Source: an uncultured Bacteroidota bacterium (lineage in GTDB: Bacteria; Bacteroidota; Bacteroidia; 2-12-FULL-35-15). From it: a stretch of DNA of 64,000 nt. The position numbers and the translations under genes were made by a program. Each line of letters begins with the position of its first letter. The stretch's first letter is position 1. The notes beneath the pieces are model-generated. The model was given only the letters and a program-made list of their open reading frames with translations. It made no database searches and was not told where the DNA came from. Below are positions 25,703 through 35,082 of this stretch, one piece after another. Where the stretch lies: contig CAIYIS010000048.1 of the NCBI GenBank assembly GCA_903926385.1, positions 110,535-174,534 on the forward strand. The letters run 5' to 3'.

Positions 25703-28700
25703 ATGCTACAAAAAATGAAAAAGAAAAATTTACTTATGATTATGTTTATTCTGCTGCAGGTGTCGGTATTTGCTCAAAGCAGGGTTGTTAAAGGAACTAT
25801 TAAAGATTCTAAATCGAAAGAAACAATTCCCGGGGTAACGGTATTGGTGGAAGGCACAACCAATGGTACAGTTACCGATATGAACGGAATGTTCAGTATA
25901 ACTGTGGATGGAGCAGGCAAACGATTAATCGTATCTTATGTTGGATATGCCACTCAAATGGTTTCGGCCGATAAGGACAATTTTGATGTAATGCTCGAAA
26001 TGAGTGTAACCCTTTTAAAAGAGACAGTAATTACAGCGTTGGGAGTTTCGAAAGAAAAGAAATCGCTCGGTTACTCAGTTTCGGAGGTAAGCGGAGATGA
26101 TGTTCGCAAATCGGGAGAATCTAATATTATCGAAGCTTTGGCTGCAAAAGCACCGGGTATAGAGGTTATCGGTTCGGGAGGAACCCCGGGAGCATCAACA
26201 AAAATCACATTGCGTGGCCCTACTTCGTTTTCGGGCGACAATCAGCCTATCATTGTTATTGATGGAGTTATTATGGACAACTCTACCAATGTGCCTACTG
26301 CGGGTGATGCGCCGTTTAACGTAAACTTGGCAGGAATTAACGAATCTAATAGGGCGCTGGATATAAATCCGGACGACATTGAATCGGTAAGTATATTAAA
26401 AGGGCCAGCTGCAGCAGCTATTTATGGTTCAGCTGCCGGTAACGGTGCCATAGTTTACACCACCAAGAGAGGTAAAGGCGGTAAAGCGTTTGGTGCTACT
26501 TTCAGTTCTTCTGTAGGTATTGATAAGGTAAGTAACTTGCCAAAATTACAGCAAACGTATTCGCAAGGTTATGATGGAGCTACTTTTTCCGATCAAACTT
26601 CGCAAAGCTGGGGAGCTCCTATAACTTCTTTAGCCGGAATGCAGGCTCACGATGTGTATAAAGATTTTTTCAGAACAGGATATACCTATAATAACAGTGT
26701 GTCGGTGTTTGGTGGTAATGATAATTCATCGCTTCGTTTATCTGCCGGTAACACCAGCCAAACCGGTATTGTTCCAAATTCGAACTTGAAGCGTTCTACC
26801 GTTAGAATGACAGACGATACAAAAATTACAGATAAAATTACAGCAGGAGGAACCGTAGATTATACCAATACCGCAGCACAGCGCGTTCAGAACGGAAGTA
26901 ACCTAGCCGGAACAATGCTTACACTAACGCGTACTCCTGCTGAATTTGATATTTCTAATTGGCAAAATGCTGATGGTACACAGCGTCAGTATTACGCCTA
27001 TTACGACAATCCGCTTTACTCGGCTAATAAAAACACGTATAACGACCAAACGAACCGTATGATTGGAAACGTGTATTTAAATTATAAACCTTTAGAGTTT
27101 TTGGATGTAAACTGGAAAGTGGGAACAGATAATTACAATACCAAAACACAACAGGTGTATGCCATTTCCTCGTTCGGTAACGATAATTCTGACGGAAGCG
27201 GACAAATAAATAATACATTTCTTCAATACCGAAATATCAACTCCGATTTATTAGTAAAGTTTAATAAACAAATAGCTAAAAACTTTGGGTTAGATGCCTT
27301 GCTTGGTTTCAATTTTAAATACACCGAGTCGCAATCAGTATTCGCAAGAGGACGCAACCTAACAGTACCGGGATATTATAACTTGAATAATGCTTCGGAA
27401 TTATACAGCAGCAATTCGGATTCGTATCAAAAACAACAAGCCGTTTTCTTAGATGTAACAGCTAATTTTAAACGAATGTTATATCTTAACTTAACCGGCA
27501 GAAATGAATGGAACTCTGCATTTGGTAAAAATGGTAAGAGTTTCTTTTATCCGAAAGCAGATTTATCGTGGGTTTTCTCAGAAGCGTTTAAAATGCCAAA
27601 ATGGTTTAGTTTTGGTAAAGTTAGAGTGGCGTATGCAAATACGGGTATTGCACCACCATTGTATTCTACACAAACCTATTATTCTGTTCCGTTTTATACA
27701 GACGGATATACCAACGGAAACACATTGCCTTACTTAAATCAGGCAGGATTGGCTCAATCTACAACACTGGGTAACCCGGATATTAAACCCGAAAGAGTTT
27801 CGGATATAGAAGGAGGAACTAATTTAAGTTTCTTTACCAATAGAATTACCGTTGATTTTACTTACTACAGCGAAACATCAAAAGATTTATTGATTTCAAA
27901 ACCTGTAGCGGCATCATCGGGTTATCTTGCCAAAACAGTAAACGCAGGAACAATGACCAATAAAGGTATTGAGTTAGCTTTAGGCGGAGAGCCTGTTAAA
28001 ACTAAAAACTTTGCTTGGGATATTAGCGTTGGTTGGTCGCAAAACAAAAATGTTGTTACAGCATTGGCTGACGGTGTAAAACAATTTCAACCAGAAATTG
28101 GTTTTGGAGGATTAAATAACTTTGCTATTGTTGGCGAATCGTATGGAGTATTTTATGGTTCAGCTTGGAAACGTAATGGAAACGGAGATTTGTTATTAGA
28201 TGCTAACGGACTTCCTCAGGTAACTTCTACAGCACAGGTATTAGGAAATCCATATCCTAAATGGATATTGAATGTGAACAATACATTTACCTATAAAAAT
28301 TTAACCTTTGGTTTCTTATGGGATTTCCGTCAAGGAGGAGATATATGGAACGGTACCGAACAAAGTTTGAATACGAAAGGAAAGTCAGCTCAATCGGTAG
28401 ACAGAAACCAAACGTATGCAATAGATGGAGTGTTTGATGCCGGAACACCTAATGCTGGGCAACACACCACTACTCATCTTCCGGGATATGATGGAAGCGG
28501 AGCAGATTACTGGACCTATTTTAAAGGACAAAACGGAGCTGACGAAAGCGCTGTTCAAGATGGAGGTTGGATTCGTTTGCGTTCTGTTAGTTTAAGCTAC
28601 CGATTTGATTTAACTAAAGGAACAAAGAAATATGTTTTCAAATATCTTGATCTTGGAGTGAGTGGAAGAAATTTATGGTTAAAAACCAAGTATACCGGTG

Positions 28701-28810
28701 TTGACCCTGAAACCAGTTTAACAGGAGCCGGTTCGAACATAAAAGGAATGGATTATTTCAATAATCCCGGAACCAAATCATATTTCTTTAGTCTAAAAGT
28801 AGGAATTTAA
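25703..28810 (+). CDS. SusC/RagA-type TonB-linked outer-membrane transporter
   Basis: 1035 aa. Order: signal peptide (LLMIMFILLQVSVFAQ), carboxypeptidase-regulatory-like domain (VVKGTIKDSKSKETIPGVTV ... LIVSYVGYATQ), TonB plug (KSGESNIIEALAAKAPGIEV, RGPTSFSGDNQPIIVIDGV, SVSILKGPAAAAIYGS), then a 22-strand barrel ending in YFFSLKVGI. It imports glycans, peptides or similar nutrients together with the SusD-like lipoprotein encoded 23 nt downstream. No glycoside hydrolase, peptidase or ECF sigma/anti-sigma pair lies nearby, so the substrate cannot be guessed. A second ATG at 25715 is an equally good start. Confidence 0.95.
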   Translation: MLQKMKKKNLLMIMFILLQVSVFAQSRVVKGTIKDSKSKETIPGVTVLVEGTTNGTVTDMNGMFSITVDGAGKRLIVSYVGYATQMVSADKDNFDVMLEMSVTLLKETVITALGVSKEKKSLGYSVSEVSGDDVRKSGESNIIEALAAKAPGIEVIGSGGTPGASTKITLRGPTSFSGDNQPIIVIDGVIMDNSTNVPTAGDAPFNVNLAGINESNRALDINPDDIESVSILKGPAAAAIYGSAAGNGAIVYTTKRGKGGKAFGATFSSSVGIDKVSNLPKLQQTYSQGYDGATFSDQTSQSWGAPITSLAGMQAHDVYKDFFRTGYTYNNSVSVFGGNDNSSLRLSAGNTSQTGIVPNSNLKRSTVRMTDDTKITDKITAGGTVDYTNTAAQRVQNGSNLAGTMLTLTRTPAEFDISNWQNADGTQRQYYAYYDNPLYSANKNTYNDQTNRMIGNVYLNYKPLEFLDVNWKVGTDNYNTKTQQVYAISSFGNDNSDGSGQINNTFLQYRNINSDLLVKFNKQIAKNFGLDALLGFNFKYTESQSVFARGRNLTVPGYYNLNNASELYSSNSDSYQKQQAVFLDVTANFKRMLYLNLTGRNEWNSAFGKNGKSFFYPKADLSWVFSEAFKMPKWFSFGKVRVAYANTGIAPPLYSTQTYYSVPFYTDGYTNGNTLPYLNQAGLAQSTTLGNPDIKPERVSDIEGGTNLSFFTNRITVDFTYYSETSKDLLISKPVAASSGYLAKTVNAGTMTNKGIELALGGEPVKTKNFAWDISVGWSQNKNVVTALADGVKQFQPEIGFGGLNNFAIVGESYGVFYGSAWKRNGNGDLLLDANGLPQVTSTAQVLGNPYPKWILNVNNTFTYKNLTFGFLWDFRQGGDIWNGTEQSLNTKGKSAQSVDRNQTYAIDGVFDAGTPNAGQHTTTHLPGYDGSGADYWTYFKGQNGADESAVQDGGWIRLRSVSLSYRFDLTKGTKKYVFKYLDLGVSGRNLWLKTKYTGVDPETSLTGAGSNIKGMDYFNNPGTKSYFFSLKVGI

Positions 28811-28833
28811 TTAAAATATAAAATTATAATAAA

Positions 28834-30219
28834 ATGAAAAAGATAATATATATATCAATTATTACTGGATTTGTTCTTTCGGGATTAAACTCTTGTAAAA
28901 AGGGAGACGACCTTTACGTTAATCCCAATCAACCTATAACTGCAACTCCAGCGTCAATGTTATCGGCCTGCGAAGTGGGAACTTTTAACAGTTTAGAAAG
29001 TGGTTCAGTTCGAATTGCTGGTATTTTTATGCAGAACATTTCGGGAGTTGCTGGCCAAATGGTGCAGCCCGAACAATATCAGCCAATAGAAAGCGATATG
29101 GATAACTATTGGAATTCTATTTATCCTACAATGCTTAACTGTAAACTAATCGGAGATAATTATGGTGATAAAGATCCTGTATATCGCGGAATAGGAAAAG
29201 TGCTATTAGCAATGAATCTTGGGTTGGCTACTGATATGTGGGGAGATGTTCCCTATTCAGAAGCGTTTCAAGGAGCTTCCGGCAACCTTACTCCTCATTT
29301 CGATCCTCAACAGAGTGTTTTAAATTCTATTCAAACATTGCTTGATGAAGCTATTACTGATTTAGCAAGCACTTCAAATAATGTAACTCCATTGAGTGAT
29401 GATTATATTTTCGGAGGAAATACTGATGCGTGGACTAAAGTAGCGTGGACATTAAAAGCAAGGTATTACATGAGATTAAGTAAAAAAACAGGATTCGACC
29501 CTAATGTTGTGCTTACTGATTTGGTAAATGGTATTGCTTCAAATGCTGACAATTGTTATGCTGTTCACGGAAATGGCGGGGCTGAAGGCAATCAGTGGAC
29601 TTCATTTTTCAATAATAGAAATGGATATGTAGTGGCAAATCAAACACTGATTGATTCGATGGGTAATATGTCTGACCCTCGTACTCCTTATTATTTTGAT
29701 ACCACAGGTCTAGGAAACATTGCTGTCGGAAACTTAATTGGTAATTTAAATCCAGCTGTTTCGAATTGGGGGCCTTATTTAGGAGGTTTGGATGCAAGCG
29801 GAAATGTTAATCAGGCAAAAAGTATTGTCCTTGTGTCGTATGCTGAAGCATTATTTTTGAAAGCTGAAGCCGAAGCAAGATTATCAAACTCGGCTGCAAT
29901 TACCGATTTGAATGCTGCAATAACAGCTTCCATGTCCGAAGTTACAGGTGTGCCATTTACAGGAACATTGCCGATAACATACACAGCAGCCAACACAACC
30001 ATTCATACTGTAATTTTAGAAAAATGGAAAGCTATGTTTGCTAATCCGGTGGAATCGTATTCAGATTATAGAAGAACAGGATATCCTGTTTTGAAGATGA
30101 ATCCAATAGGGTTATTACCATACATACCAAAACGATTACCAACACCAGAACAAGAAAGAACGACTAATCCAAATGCACCAACACCTTCTTTAGGGACTCC
30201 TGTTTGGTATGCGCAATAA
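28834..30219 (+). CDS. SusD/RagB-family nutrient-binding lipoprotein
   Basis: 461 aa. The lipobox is in SGLNSCKKGDD. The alpha-helical TPR-like SusD fold is shown by PVYRGIGKVLLAMNLGLATDMWGDVPYSEAF, the YYMRLSKK helix and VLVSYAEALFLKAEAEAR, as in the SusD-like 2 family. It sits on the extracellular face as the lid of the SusC transporter encoded just upstream. A terminator follows, so susC-susD form a two-gene unit with no downstream enzymes. Confidence 0.95.
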   Translation: MKKIIYISIITGFVLSGLNSCKKGDDLYVNPNQPITATPASMLSACEVGTFNSLESGSVRIAGIFMQNISGVAGQMVQPEQYQPIESDMDNYWNSIYPTMLNCKLIGDNYGDKDPVYRGIGKVLLAMNLGLATDMWGDVPYSEAFQGASGNLTPHFDPQQSVLNSIQTLLDEAITDLASTSNNVTPLSDDYIFGGNTDAWTKVAWTLKARYYMRLSKKTGFDPNVVLTDLVNGIASNADNCYAVHGNGGAEGNQWTSFFNNRNGYVVANQTLIDSMGNMSDPRTPYYFDTTGLGNIAVGNLIGNLNPAVSNWGPYLGGLDASGNVNQAKSIVLVSYAEALFLKAEAEARLSNSAAITDLNAAITASMSEVTGVPFTGTLPITYTAANTTIHTVILEKWKAMFANPVESYSDYRRTGYPVLKMNPIGLLPYIPKRLPTPEQERTTNPNAPTPSLGTPVWYAQ

Positions 30220-30243
30220 GGATTAAGCATTTTATTCCAATTC

Positions 30244-30277
30244 AAAAAAACCGACACCTTTAAGGGTCGGTTTTTTT
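30244..30277 (+). terminator. Intrinsic terminator after susD
   Basis: AAAAAAACCGAC ... GTCGGTTTTTTT imperfect inverted repeat with A- and T-runs; it can also act on the convergent acyltransferase gene. Confidence 0.85.
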
Positions 30278-30318
30278 ATTATTAATAGAGTAGATTATTG
30301 AAATTCTTTAATGAAAAA

Positions 30319-31452
30319 TTATCGTTTCCCCTTATCCATAAATGGTTTTTCGATAAACCGATACCCCAGAAAACTGATGATAACCACCACAGGAGTGAGT
30401 ATAAATATGGAGATGCAAAACTGAAAAGGTGAGAGAAGAAATGATTTGTCCATACCTAAAAGTAAATAGAAAAGGATAAAAAGCAAAATGCCATGAAGCA
30501 GATAGGTGCTGTAACATATTTCGCCCAGGAATTTAAGTGTGTTGTTTTTTAATAGGCCCAAAAGAGTGCCACCTAAAGCCACACAATTAAACAAGATAAC
30601 GATACAGAGCATGCACCATTCGTTTTGTGTGGTGTAAAACTGCCCGATAAAGGCCAGTGCAACTACTATTATTATGCTTAGATAAATGTCTTTTATTTTC
30701 TGAAAAAAAGAAAACTTAAGTAAAACAGGAGGTATGGCTCCGCCAAAAAAAGCATAGAGATAATAGTGTACAATGCCATGTTCTAAATAAAAAAAGACGA
30801 TAAACGAGGCACTAATAAGGAGGAAAATAATGTTTGGCTTTTTGCGAAGAATAAAAATAGCAATAAGGGGCAAACTGAAATAAAACAACCATTCGTAAGC
30901 CAGCGACCATACCACAGCAGAGTTAACAAAGGCAGTGAATTCGAAGTTGTTTATTTTGTAAGTGCCGTTGATGGTGAAAAATATCCAATGAGTAATGGAT
31001 GTAAACAGTTCTCCCCAGCTTGTGAGCAACTGAAACTGTGAGGCAATAAATACAAGCAGAATGGTTATTAGCAAAGAAAAATAATACATGGGGGCAATAC
31101 GGAAAATACGGGAACGAAAAAACTTCACCCAATCGAATTCTTTTTCAGCCGAATTGATAAGCTTGGAAACAAACAGAAAACTTGTAATCATAAAAAAGAG
31201 ATTCACACTGGTTTCGCCCAAATGATAATACAAATTTGACTCAGGAGTTACCCATTGCCCTGTGTGAAGTAATACATACCAAATAGTAGCATGATGAATA
31301 AAAACGCCCAAGGCAAGGAACCCTCTGAGCCCGTCAATACTTTCATAACGCGATGCAGTGACGGTTGGTTTGTATTTTAAACGGATTAGATATGCAGTGC
31401 CGAATGCAATGATAAAAACAATAATGCAAAACAACGGGTGTGTAGGATACAT
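30319..31452 (-). CDS. Acyltransferase 3 family (OafA/YrhL-like) membrane protein
   Basis: 377 aa with about ten membrane helices. The family opening is clear: YESIDGLRGFLALGVFIHHATIW (R-G-x10-H-H), then NLFFMITSFLFVSKLI and FFRSRIFRIAPMYYFS. These integral membrane enzymes move acyl groups, often acetyl, from cytoplasmic donors onto surface sugars or lipids. No polysaccharide genes lie nearby, so the acceptor is unknown. The C-terminus (GYRFIEKPFMDKGK) is the usual RxxEKP end. A -7 box (CAAAGGTA, 31513-31520, minus strand) is a likely promoter. Confidence 0.9.
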   Translation of the reverse strand: MYPTHPLFCIIVFIIAFGTAYLIRLKYKPTVTASRYESIDGLRGFLALGVFIHHATIWYVLLHTGQWVTPESNLYYHLGETSVNLFFMITSFLFVSKLINSAEKEFDWVKFFRSRIFRIAPMYYFSLLITILLVFIASQFQLLTSWGELFTSITHWIFFTINGTYKINNFEFTAFVNSAVVWSLAYEWLFYFSLPLIAIFILRKKPNIIFLLISASFIVFFYLEHGIVHYYLYAFFGGAIPPVLLKFSFFQKIKDIYLSIIIVVALAFIGQFYTTQNEWCMLCIVILFNCVALGGTLLGLLKNNTLKFLGEICYSTYLLHGILLFILFYLLLGMDKSFLLSPFQFCISIFILTPVVVIISFLGYRFIEKPFMDKGKR

Positions 31453-31830
31453 AAAGGTTCTGTGCTTAGGCTGATGCCGATACTAAAGATGATTAACGTT
31501 AAACAATTTTTCCAAAGGTAATTTTTTTTTGACATTGATAAATGAAAGGAATAAAGATTACAAAATCACTTAAAAGTTCTTAGGAGACATTTTTAATAGA
31601 AATGATAACACCAATAAGTGAATGTTTTTTATTTTTTAATTTGATCTCCTCATTTTCCTGCTGAAAAGTAACTAACTAGTCATCTGATTTCAGAAAGGAA
31701 TAATTTTTCCAAACACTTGTTACAGGATGCGATAATTATGTACTTTTACCGCTATTTAAAATTAATATAAATAACAAAAGAGGAAGTTTTAATAAATTTC
31801 CTGAACCGAAAATCAACCTAAATCAACACT
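31453..31830. other. Intergenic spacer between divergent genes
   Basis: About 380 bp. One exact minus-strand -7 box (TACCTTTG, 31513-31520) serves the acyltransferase gene; a 7/8 match TACTTTTA at about 31740 may serve the plus-strand gene. Nothing else was recognised. Confidence 0.45.
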
Positions 31831-32676
31831 ATGAAAAGAAAGATACTATTTACATTAACAATCTCATTATTTATCTCACAGCTGATAAATGCTCAGGATA
31901 GACAGTTTGTAAGAACCTATCAAAGTGCTAACATGTCGAAAGGGGCAAGAGACCTGGAATTATGGACAACATTGAGAACAGGTAAAGAATCGTTTTACAG
32001 AGGCTTGGACGAACGTCTGGAGTTTGAAGTAGGACTAACTGACCGATTGCAGACCTCAATATATCTTAACGCCACTCATCAGTCGTTTGTAGATAAAAGT
32101 GATTCAACTGGTACTATTCAGTCTCAATCTGATTTCTCCATTTCGAGTGAATGGAAATTTAAAATGTCGGATGCGAATATTAATTTTCTGGGTTCGGCAG
32201 TGTATGCCGAGGCAACCGTTTCGGGAACGGGATTGGAACTGGAAGGAAAACTGATATTGGACAAGCGAATAGGTAACCATCTGATTGCTCTAAATGCATT
32301 AGGGGAGTGGGAATGGGAACAGGAAATAACCTCGAAGGAGGTAAACAATAAAGTGGAGCAAACAAGTAAATCAAAGTTGATGGCAACTCCTTTTGAGCTC
32401 GATTTGGGATATATGTATAATTTCAAACCTCACATTGGATTGGGGGTTGAGGCTAGGAACCAATATGAAATTACTACTGCCAACGGTTTGGAACATTCGG
32501 CATTATTGCTTGGCCCAACCTTGTACTGGAGTCCGAAAGAAGGTAATTATAATATCATCTTGAGTTTTATGCCACAGATAACCAACTTGCGTAAGTCTGC
32601 TGAAGAACCAAATGCTCTGGATTTGGATGAATACGAAAAATACGATTTCCGCATATTACTTGATTTCTCATTCTAA
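31831..32676 (+). CDS. Predicted outer-membrane beta-barrel protein
   Basis: 281 aa. A Sec signal peptide ends at INAQDRQ. The mature protein is a run of amphipathic strands with alternating hydrophobic residues, ending in an aromatic residue (FRILLDFSF), the usual outer-membrane insertion signal. It resembles uncharacterised Bacteroidota barrel proteins found beside small cytochromes (a resemblance judged by eye). The gene is followed after 13 nt by a small haem protein gene, so the two may work together, for example in extracellular electron or metal handling; this is inference. Confidence 0.75.
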   Translation: MKRKILFTLTISLFISQLINAQDRQFVRTYQSANMSKGARDLELWTTLRTGKESFYRGLDERLEFEVGLTDRLQTSIYLNATHQSFVDKSDSTGTIQSQSDFSISSEWKFKMSDANINFLGSAVYAEATVSGTGLELEGKLILDKRIGNHLIALNALGEWEWEQEITSKEVNNKVEQTSKSKLMATPFELDLGYMYNFKPHIGLGVEARNQYEITTANGLEHSALLLGPTLYWSPKEGNYNIILSFMPQITNLRKSAEEPNALDLDEYEKYDFRILLDFSF

Positions 32677-32689
32677 CCCAACTATCAAA

Positions 32690-33016
32690 ATGAATTTTAT
32701 AAATAAAAAATACGTCATCATTATTCTTTCATGTGTTTCCTTTTGTTGCACCAATGCGCTTTACAAACCTACATTGGCAGATGTGGAAGAAGGGAAAAAA
32801 GTGTTTCCCGACTTAACCATTAAGCAATTGAACAAAGCGGTAGTATTATATGGTAACCGATGCGGGTCGTGTCATAAATTGTATGTGCCGAGTAATGTAA
32901 CTTCGGCTAAGTGGGACGAAATGTTGCCAAAGATGCAAGTGAGAGCCAAACTCAATGATACCGAATTTGATTTGATAAAGAAATACGTTAAATCAAAATC
33001 GGGGCACAGTAATTAG
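32690..33016 (+). CDS. Small c-type cytochrome-like protein
   Basis: About 108 aa from the ATG at 32690, which opens a signal sequence with a possible lipobox (SCVSFCCTN). A single haem-binding site CGSCHKLY is seen near residue 58, followed by W-D-E-M and helix-rich sequence with several Met residues (EMLPKMQV) that could provide the sixth ligand. This is the pattern of short mono-haem cytochromes annotated next to outer-membrane barrels. It directly follows the beta-barrel gene. Confidence 0.8.
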   Translation: MNFINKKYVIIILSCVSFCCTNALYKPTLADVEEGKKVFPDLTIKQLNKAVVLYGNRCGSCHKLYVPSNVTSAKWDEMLPKMQVRAKLNDTEFDLIKKYVKSKSGHSN

Positions 33017-33059
33017 GGGTGATAATTAATTGTTAATTTAGCATCCTATATAAACTAAG

Positions 33060-33917
33060 ATGATTTTAATTGCAGACAGCGGGTCCACCAAAACATCATG
33101 GAGACTGATTGATGATTCGAAACAAATACATCAATGCGCTACTCAGGGCTTCAATCCTTATTTTCAATCTTCAGAAGATTTGATTGAAATTCTCAAAAAT
33201 GAAGTTTTGAATTCCTTCACACTTATCAATGCTCAATTGCCCATTCGTATTTATTATTACGGGGCGGGTTGTGGTGCCCAAGCTAAAAAGCAAATAGTAG
33301 CACATGCATTTCAATCGATATTTCCGAAAGCCATTACAGAGGTTCATACAGATATGTTAGGGGCTTGCAGAGCCACATGTGGGCATCAGGCCGGAATAGT
33401 GGCTATACTCGGAACAGGCGCCAACACCTGCTATTACAACGGAAAAGAAATAATCGAAAATACTCCGTCACTTGGTTATGTGCTGGGGGATGAAGGAAGC
33501 GGAGCTTATATAGGAAAAACATTTGTTCAGGCTTATCTTAACAACGAAATGCCGGAAGAGTTATCCAAACGGTTTTTCGCCCGCTTTAAACTTGGAAAAG
33601 ATGAGATATTAAATGTGGTGTATACTCAACCTAATCCCAATAGATTTCTGGCATCGTTCAGCAAATTTGTATATCAAAACTTGAAGGAACAATTTGTAAA
33701 AGATCTTGTGGCAGGGTGCTTCCAGCAGTTTTTCGACAAACATATTTGCAAATACAAAATGCACAAAGATGTAAAATTGAGTTGCGTGGGTTCTGTGGCT
33801 TATTATTACAGTAATATACTACGTGCAGTGGCCGTTAACAAAGGGGTTAACATAGATACTATCATCGAAACTCCTATAGCCGGATTAACGTTGTTTCACG
33901 AATCGGAGACAGTGTAA
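33060..33917 (+). CDS. BadF/BadG/BcrA/BcrD-type ATPase (N-acetylglucosamine kinase-like)
   Basis: 285 aa with the actin/hexokinase fold. Phosphate-1 loop: LIADSGSTKTSWRLID; phosphate-2 region: GIVAILGTGANTCYYNG; then GYVLGDEGSGAYIGK. These match the eukaryotic-type GlcNAc kinase branch of the BadF/BadG family. It probably phosphorylates an amino sugar recovered from peptidoglycan, but no other recycling gene is nearby. It ends in a strong convergent terminator. Confidence 0.9.
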   Translation: MILIADSGSTKTSWRLIDDSKQIHQCATQGFNPYFQSSEDLIEILKNEVLNSFTLINAQLPIRIYYYGAGCGAQAKKQIVAHAFQSIFPKAITEVHTDMLGACRATCGHQAGIVAILGTGANTCYYNGKEIIENTPSLGYVLGDEGSGAYIGKTFVQAYLNNEMPEELSKRFFARFKLGKDEILNVVYTQPNPNRFLASFSKFVYQNLKEQFVKDLVAGCFQQFFDKHICKYKMHKDVKLSCVGSVAYYYSNILRAVAVNKGVNIDTIIETPIAGLTLFHESETV

Positions 33918-33931
33918 TGTGTTGAAGTAAA

Positions 33932-33974
33932 AAAGAAATGGAGAATTAAGCTAAACCTAATTCTCCATTTCTTT
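33932..33974. terminator. Bidirectional intrinsic terminator
   Basis: Perfect 17-bp stem (33932-33948 with 33958-33974), core AAATGGAGAATTA, 9-nt loop, between the convergent kinase and YebC genes. Confidence 0.9.
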
Positions 33975-33992
33975 ATTGTAAAAACGTGTGCT

Positions 33993-34700
33993 TTATTTCA
34001 TGTTATGATATACCGTTTGTACATCATCATCCTCTTCCAGTTTACTTACTAAAATCATTACTTCTTCCACCTGAGCGTCTGTTAACTCAACAGTGGAGGT
34101 TGGGATACGTTCCAACTCGGAACTGATGATGTTTAGTTTTTTTGCTTCAAGGGCTTTTTGCATCTTACCAAAATCGGTGAAAGCAGTATAGATTACAATT
34201 TCTTCTTCATCGCTTTCTATTTCTTCAGCACCATAATCAATCATTTCGAATTCGAGTTCTTCCAGATTAATGTTTTCGTTTTTAAGTTTAAACACACCTT
34301 TGCGTTCGAACAAATAATCGAGTGAGCCGGTTTTGCCCAATTCGCCATGATGACGATTAAAATTCATACGTACATTGGCTACAGTACGGGTAGGATTATC
34401 AGTAGCGCATTCGATAAGAATACCAATACCATGTGCTGCTTTTCCTTCGTAAACTACTTCCTCTAAATTCGATTCGTCTTTAGAAGAAGCACGTTTGATG
34501 GCTGCATCAATACGGTCTTTGGGCATGTTTAATCCTTTAGCATTTTGAACGGCCACACGCAAACGGGCATTTCCCTGAGGGTCGGCTCCGCCTAGTTTTA
34601 CTGCTATTGCTATCTCTTTTCCTGCACGGGTAAAGCCTTTCGCCATTTTGTCGTATCTAGCAAACATTTTATACTTCCGCTTTTCGAATACACGTCCCAT
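33993..34700 (-). CDS. YebC/PmpR/TACO1 family protein
   Basis: 235 aa. Family hallmarks: KYKMFARYDKMAKGFTRAGK, GNARLRVAVQNAKGLNMPKD and the acidic C-terminal domain. The N-terminal W-x-x-I-K-H-K-K segment of most YebC proteins is replaced by a divergent VFEKRKYKM form, as in a Bacteroidota subgroup. Members were described as transcription regulators and more recently as factors that relieve ribosome stalling. A promoter box (CAAATGTA, 34745-34752, minus strand) lies 45 nt upstream. Confidence 0.93.
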   Translation of the reverse strand: MGRVFEKRKYKMFARYDKMAKGFTRAGKEIAIAVKLGGADPQGNARLRVAVQNAKGLNMPKDRIDAAIKRASSKDESNLEEVVYEGKAAHGIGILIECATDNPTRTVANVRMNFNRHHGELGKTGSLDYLFERKGVFKLKNENINLEELEFEMIDYGAEEIESDEEEIVIYTAFTDFGKMQKALEAKKLNIISSELERIPTSTVELTDAQVEEVMILVSKLEEDDDVQTVYHNMK

Positions 34701-34744
34701 AAATGATATTGTAAATTATTAATTTGTTTTTTTTATTTGAGGTG

Positions 34745-34752
34745 CAAATGTA
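34745..34752 (-). promoter_or_regulatory. -7 promoter box of the YebC gene
   Basis: TACATTTG on the minus strand, exact TAnnTTTG match. The remaining 34753-34960 region shows nothing recognisable. Confidence 0.5.
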
Positions 34753-34962
34753 TAAATTTATTGGTGAATAGCGAATTCTTGGTCAGAATGTGAAATTAAG
34801 AAGTCTTTGCGGTAGCAGGAACTATAAAATAAGATACAAATGCTTTAAAGAAGAATTGAAACCTCATTCGTTTTTCTTACAAGTGCATGTTTTTAAGGTA
34901 AGAAGTTATTAATAAAATAATTTACCCCACGTGTGCGGGTATCTATGTTTTGATATTCGTAT

Positions 34963-35064
34963 TCAATCGGGGACATTGGTGGTTAACTCAAATCCTAAAA
35001 GTTGGTAATACTCTATTGTTTTGTTTAAATCGGTAACAAAAATGTTGGGAGAAACGCTTTCCAT
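34963..35064 (-). pseudogene. N-terminal remnant of a VOC/glyoxalase family gene
   Basis: A 33-codon frame begins with ATG at 35064 and reads ME-SVSPNIFVTDLNKTIEY, then YQLLGFELTTNVPD and a stop. This is the typical first beta-alpha unit of vicinal-oxygen-chelate (glyoxalase/bleomycin-resistance) proteins, which are normally 120-140 aa. Nothing downstream continues the fold in any frame I could see, so the rest appears deleted or decayed. It follows the FrnE gene by 18 nt on the same strand and was probably its operon partner. Confidence 0.65.
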
Positions 35065-35082
35065 AGTTTTACATTTGATAAT

